Below the pieces are notes generated by a model, which was not told the DNA's origin, did not search any database, and was given only the letters and a program-made list of their open reading frames with translations. From contig CAYXHM010000006.1 of assembly GCA_964464965.1 (NCBI GenBank), forward strand, positions 62,001 to 126,000: DNA of 64,000 bases, in the 5' to 3' direction. Below, one piece after another: positions 61,551 to 64,000 of this stretch. The stretch is from UBA5543 sp964464965. GTDB lineage: Bacteria > Bacteroidota > Bacteroidia > Chitinophagales > Chitinophagaceae. Every line of letters starts with the position of its first letter. Position 1 is the first letter of the stretch. The position numbers and the translations under genes are program-made.

Positions 61551-62039
61551 ATGAAGCAGAACATTCTCCTGTACACTTTACTCTTATTGGTCATCGGGCT
61601 TTCAGCCTGGACTATCCGTAAGGAATTTGCAAGCAAAGAAATCGCTTACATTGATATCGAAAAGCTCGTAACCGGATACAATCTTAAAAAAGATATGGAA
61701 AGGGACGCAGGCCAGAACTTGTATATTATTCAGCATGCAATAGACAGTCTTGAAATGATCCGCAGGACGATTAACCATCCTGGCCCCACGGCAATCGATT
61801 CACAAATCGCCCGTGCAAAGTATGTTTATAGTGAATTCCACACCTCGTCTACTAACCAGATGAATAAAACGATATGGGAAAGACTGAATCCCGTGATCGA
61901 GCAATATGGAAAGGAAAAGGGTCTGGAGATCCTGATCGGCGCCAATGGTACGGGCTCTCTCCTGTATGCGGATAAAGGCCGGGATCTGACGGATGACCTT
62001 ATTAAATACATAAACAGCAAATATGGGAAGGGTAATTAG
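61551..62039 (+). CDS. OmpH/Skp-like periplasmic chaperone
   Basis: The 162-residue protein has an N-terminal membrane helix or signal (ILLYTLLLLVIGLSAW), then IAYIDIEKLVTGYNLKKDMERD, a helical middle and the OmpH-type ending (VIEQYGKEKGLEILIGANGTG, then LTDDLIKYINSKY). Skp chaperones hold unfolded outer-membrane proteins in the periplasm. A dedicated copy here would fit delivery of the neighbouring barrel or RHS-like protein. Its end overlaps the lipoprotein gene by 17 nt. Confidence 0.8.
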   Translation: MKQNILLYTLLLLVIGLSAWTIRKEFASKEIAYIDIEKLVTGYNLKKDMERDAGQNLYIIQHAIDSLEMIRRTINHPGPTAIDSQIARAKYVYSEFHTSSTNQMNKTIWERLNPVIEQYGKEKGLEILIGANGTGSLLYADKGRDLTDDLIKYINSKYGKGN

Positions 62040-62622
62040 TTTGGTTTTACTGGTCGTTTTATGTGGTTGCAACAGCAGGGATGCTGTGTTGCCACCAGCA
62101 CAATACATGAAATTTATGGAGTCACCGGACAATAACCTGAACAAGAAAATTGTCGCGGGGAATACAGAGTACCATATCCAACTGGCGACTCCTGAATACA
62201 TGGCCTTAAAAGCTGCATCAGAAGAATCAGAGAATCTTGATACAGGTACATACCATAATCGCCTCCATGAAATGTCAGGAAATCTCTTTTTTGTCATCAG
62301 GATTAAGCAGGAAGGGCCTTCGGGAGTAGCGCAGGGAATGGTTGAAAAATCGGGTGCAGAAAAGATGGTGATGTATTATCAACAAGCGGCATCGCAGGAC
62401 ATTGTACTGCGAAACGGAGGGGCTGAGCAAAAACCTGTGACTTATCTGTTCGAGAATAATTATTCTTTAGTGCCTTACAATACCATAATTGTAGGCTTTG
62501 AAGCTGAAAGCTCCGGAGATCTTGATCTGATATTTAATGACCGGTACAACGACAATCCATATATAAAAACTGAATTTTCACAAAAAGAACTGGCAATGCT
62601 TCCCGGCATCGCTATCAAATAA
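62023..62622 (+). CDS. Hypothetical lipoprotein of the RHS-like operon
   Basis: The 199-residue protein has a lipoprotein signal (MGRVISLVLLVVLCGC, lipobox LCGC). The mature part is a beta-rich domain with FFVIRIKQEG and YLFENNYSLVPYNTIIVGFEA, without a known motif. It is translated from within the end of the Skp-like gene and lies 9 bp before the RHS-like gene, so it is an operon partner, possibly an anchor or immunity protein. Confidence 0.65.
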   Translation: MGRVISLVLLVVLCGCNSRDAVLPPAQYMKFMESPDNNLNKKIVAGNTEYHIQLATPEYMALKAASEESENLDTGTYHNRLHEMSGNLFFVIRIKQEGPSGVAQGMVEKSGAEKMVMYYQQAASQDIVLRNGGAEQKPVTYLFENNYSLVPYNTIIVGFEAESSGDLDLIFNDRYNDNPYIKTEFSQKELAMLPGIAIK

Positions 62623-62631
62623 AGCAGAACT

Positions 62632-64000
62632 ATGAATAAGGTATTTCTAAGAGCCACTGCTAAAGTAATGTTGCTGACATTAACTTACCAAATTGTTTTC
62701 CCATTATGTGCCAGCGCACTTACTACAGGCCCCTCGCAGCCAGAGGTGCAAAGCTTTGAGCCTGTCGGAACAACAGAAATGGTGAATATGTTCACAGGTG
62801 ATTTTACATACAATATACCCTTGATGGATGTGGAGGGATATCCTGTGAACATTGCATACCACGGAGGCGTTGGAATTGAACAAGAGGCTAGCTGGGTAGG
62901 CTTAGGATGGAATATCAATCCAGGAGAGATCAACCGCGCTATGCGGGGCTTGCCGGATGATTTTAATGGGGAAAACATTGAGAAAACGATCAATATAAAT
63001 GAGGAAGTCAGCTGGCGGGTAGGCATGGGAGGAAGTGTTTCTTTTGAAGCGTTTGGCTGGGACGCCAAGAAGTATGGTATCAATCTTTCATTGGGAGTCG
63101 GAGGGTATATGGAGCATAATAATTACAAAGGCGTAAGCGTAGGCATGAATACCAGTGCTACGGTTTCTGTGCCATTTGCGAGTACAGGCGTGAATATGGG
63201 CATTGGTTCTCAGACAGGTGCCGATATAGATGTGAATGCCGGTTTACATATTTCGAAAGTTGTTGAAAATGACATGGGAGGCGGAGGTGCCGGATTGAGC
63301 GTTACCGGAAGCACAGGGTTTAATTCCCGGACTGGTATGAAGGCTTTGTCATTTGGGGTAGGTATAAATACCATTGTAAAAGCTAATGCGAAATATCAAA
63401 ACAATCCCGAAAAAAATTCTAAACAACCCCTTACGCATAATATTCCCGGACAATCCTTTGGGTCCTCTGTTCCTATTGGATTACAAAACTATGTGCCGGT
63501 AGTTACAAACCCGGGTGTTGTAAGATCATTTGAATTCCAGGCCCGCTTCGGTGGTGAGCTTTTTTATACATATCCAAACGTATACATGAGCATTCAGAAG
63601 TCCACTACTCATTACGAAACTGACGGGACAAAAAAGGGATTCGGATATCTCTATGCTGAAAATGCGCCCAATGATGCTGTAATGGACTACAGCAGGGATA
63701 ACGACGGGTATTATAACAATACTTTGAGAAATCTTCCGCTCTCTTCCATGACCTATGATCTGTATTCTGTTTCAGGACATGGAACAGGAGGCGTGTTCAG
63801 GCCATTCAGGAACGATATCGGATCCGTATTCGATGCCGAAGTAAAAGCTCCAAAAGGAGAGATGCAATCAGTTTTGATTGAAGGTGGTATCGGTAATTTA
63901 TTCGAGCTTGGAACAGACCTTACTTTTTATGATAATGAGGCTAACTCTGGCCCCTGGCAAAGATTGAATTTCCGGGGTAATCAGCAAGGTTCTTTATATG
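62632..64000 (+). CDS. RHS-like giant surface protein, N-terminal part (runs off window)
   Basis: An open frame starts at ATG 62632 and continues to the right edge (456 codons). It has a signal peptide (about residues 1-29) and then the typical opening of large Bacteroidota RHS-family proteins: SFEPVGTTEMVNMFTGDFTY, NIPLMDVEGYPVNIAYHGGV, then the WVGLGWNINPGEINRAMRG segment. A glycine-rich, strand-repeat region follows (SVGMNTSATVSVPFASTGVN). Such proteins usually run to 1000-3000 residues and end in an RHS core with a variable C-terminal toxin. The end is outside the window, so toxin and immunity genes cannot be seen. Confidence 0.82.
   Translation, partial: MNKVFLRATAKVMLLTLTYQIVFPLCASALTTGPSQPEVQSFEPVGTTEMVNMFTGDFTYNIPLMDVEGYPVNIAYHGGVGIEQEASWVGLGWNINPGEINRAMRGLPDDFNGENIEKTININEEVSWRVGMGGSVSFEAFGWDAKKYGINLSLGVGGYMEHNNYKGVSVGMNTSATVSVPFASTGVNMGIGSQTGADIDVNAGLHISKVVENDMGGGGAGLSVTGSTGFNSRTGMKALSFGVGINTIVKANAKYQNNPEKNSKQPLTHNIPGQSFGSSVPIGLQNYVPVVTNPGVVRSFEFQARFGGELFYTYPNVYMSIQKSTTHYETDGTKKGFGYLYAENAPNDAVMDYSRDNDGYYNNTLRNLPLSSMTYDLYSVSGHGTGGVFRPFRNDIGSVFDAEVKAPKGEMQSVLIEGGIGNLFELGTDLTFYDNEANSGPWQRLNFRGNQQGSLY

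Overview
The window looks like chromosomal DNA of a Bacteroidota bacterium, most likely a member of the Chitinophagaceae or a close relative. This rests on the Bacteroidota-type -7 promoter element TAnnTTTG at many genes, a type IX secretion C-terminal sorting domain, a six-repeat ribosomal protein S1, a 7TMR-DISM histidine kinase, an ECF sigma/FecR pair, DUF3945-type proteins of Bacteroidota conjugative elements and an Rv1355c-type E1/nitroreductase fusion. The family-level placement is inference from protein resemblance.

Positions 1-20000 hold housekeeping and envelope genes in small units: an NlpC/P60 - Crp/Fnr - AhpD-like run, rny, an arylsulfotransferase-like lipoprotein, an MFS exporter, rpsA, a type II NADH dehydrogenase, OsmC, an outer-membrane barrel, lgt, tRNA-Cys and a T9SS cargo protein. 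Positions 20194-32397 are a 23-gene S10-spc ribosomal cluster (rpsJ to secY and map). It is bounded on both sides, because rpsL-rpsG-fusA are not upstream and infA-rpmJ-rpsM-rpsK-rpsD-rpoA-rplQ are not downstream. Positions 32667-36483 carry a MORN/TonB-like protein, a small membrane protein, rluF and a WaaE-like glycosyltransferase.

Positions 36547-43876 form a compact signalling island: a divergent response regulator, then an E1(ThiF)-nitroreductase fusion, a GNAT-like enzyme, a membrane histidine kinase, a REC-histidine-kinase hybrid and a stand-alone receiver. Putative small-molecule enzymes adjoin their own phosphorelay. It is the best candidate in the window for an undescribed small-molecule production and sensing system. 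Housekeeping genes follow (TraB/GumN, ZIP transporter, yqgE, a lipoprotein, uvrC).

From about 49020 to the right edge the DNA is accessory. It begins with tandem fragments resembling a tRNA 3' end, probably attachment-site scars. Next comes a minus-strand block with mobile-element regulators, a DUF3945-like protein, a FecR-DUF3945 chimera, a CoiA-like nuclease and an ECF sigma factor preceded by a perfect 31-bp palindrome. Then come LytTR and XRE regulators, the latter with three phased operators. The last unit is a five-gene exported-protein operon ending in the start of a giant RHS-like surface protein that runs off the window. No rRNA, CRISPR array or transposase was seen.
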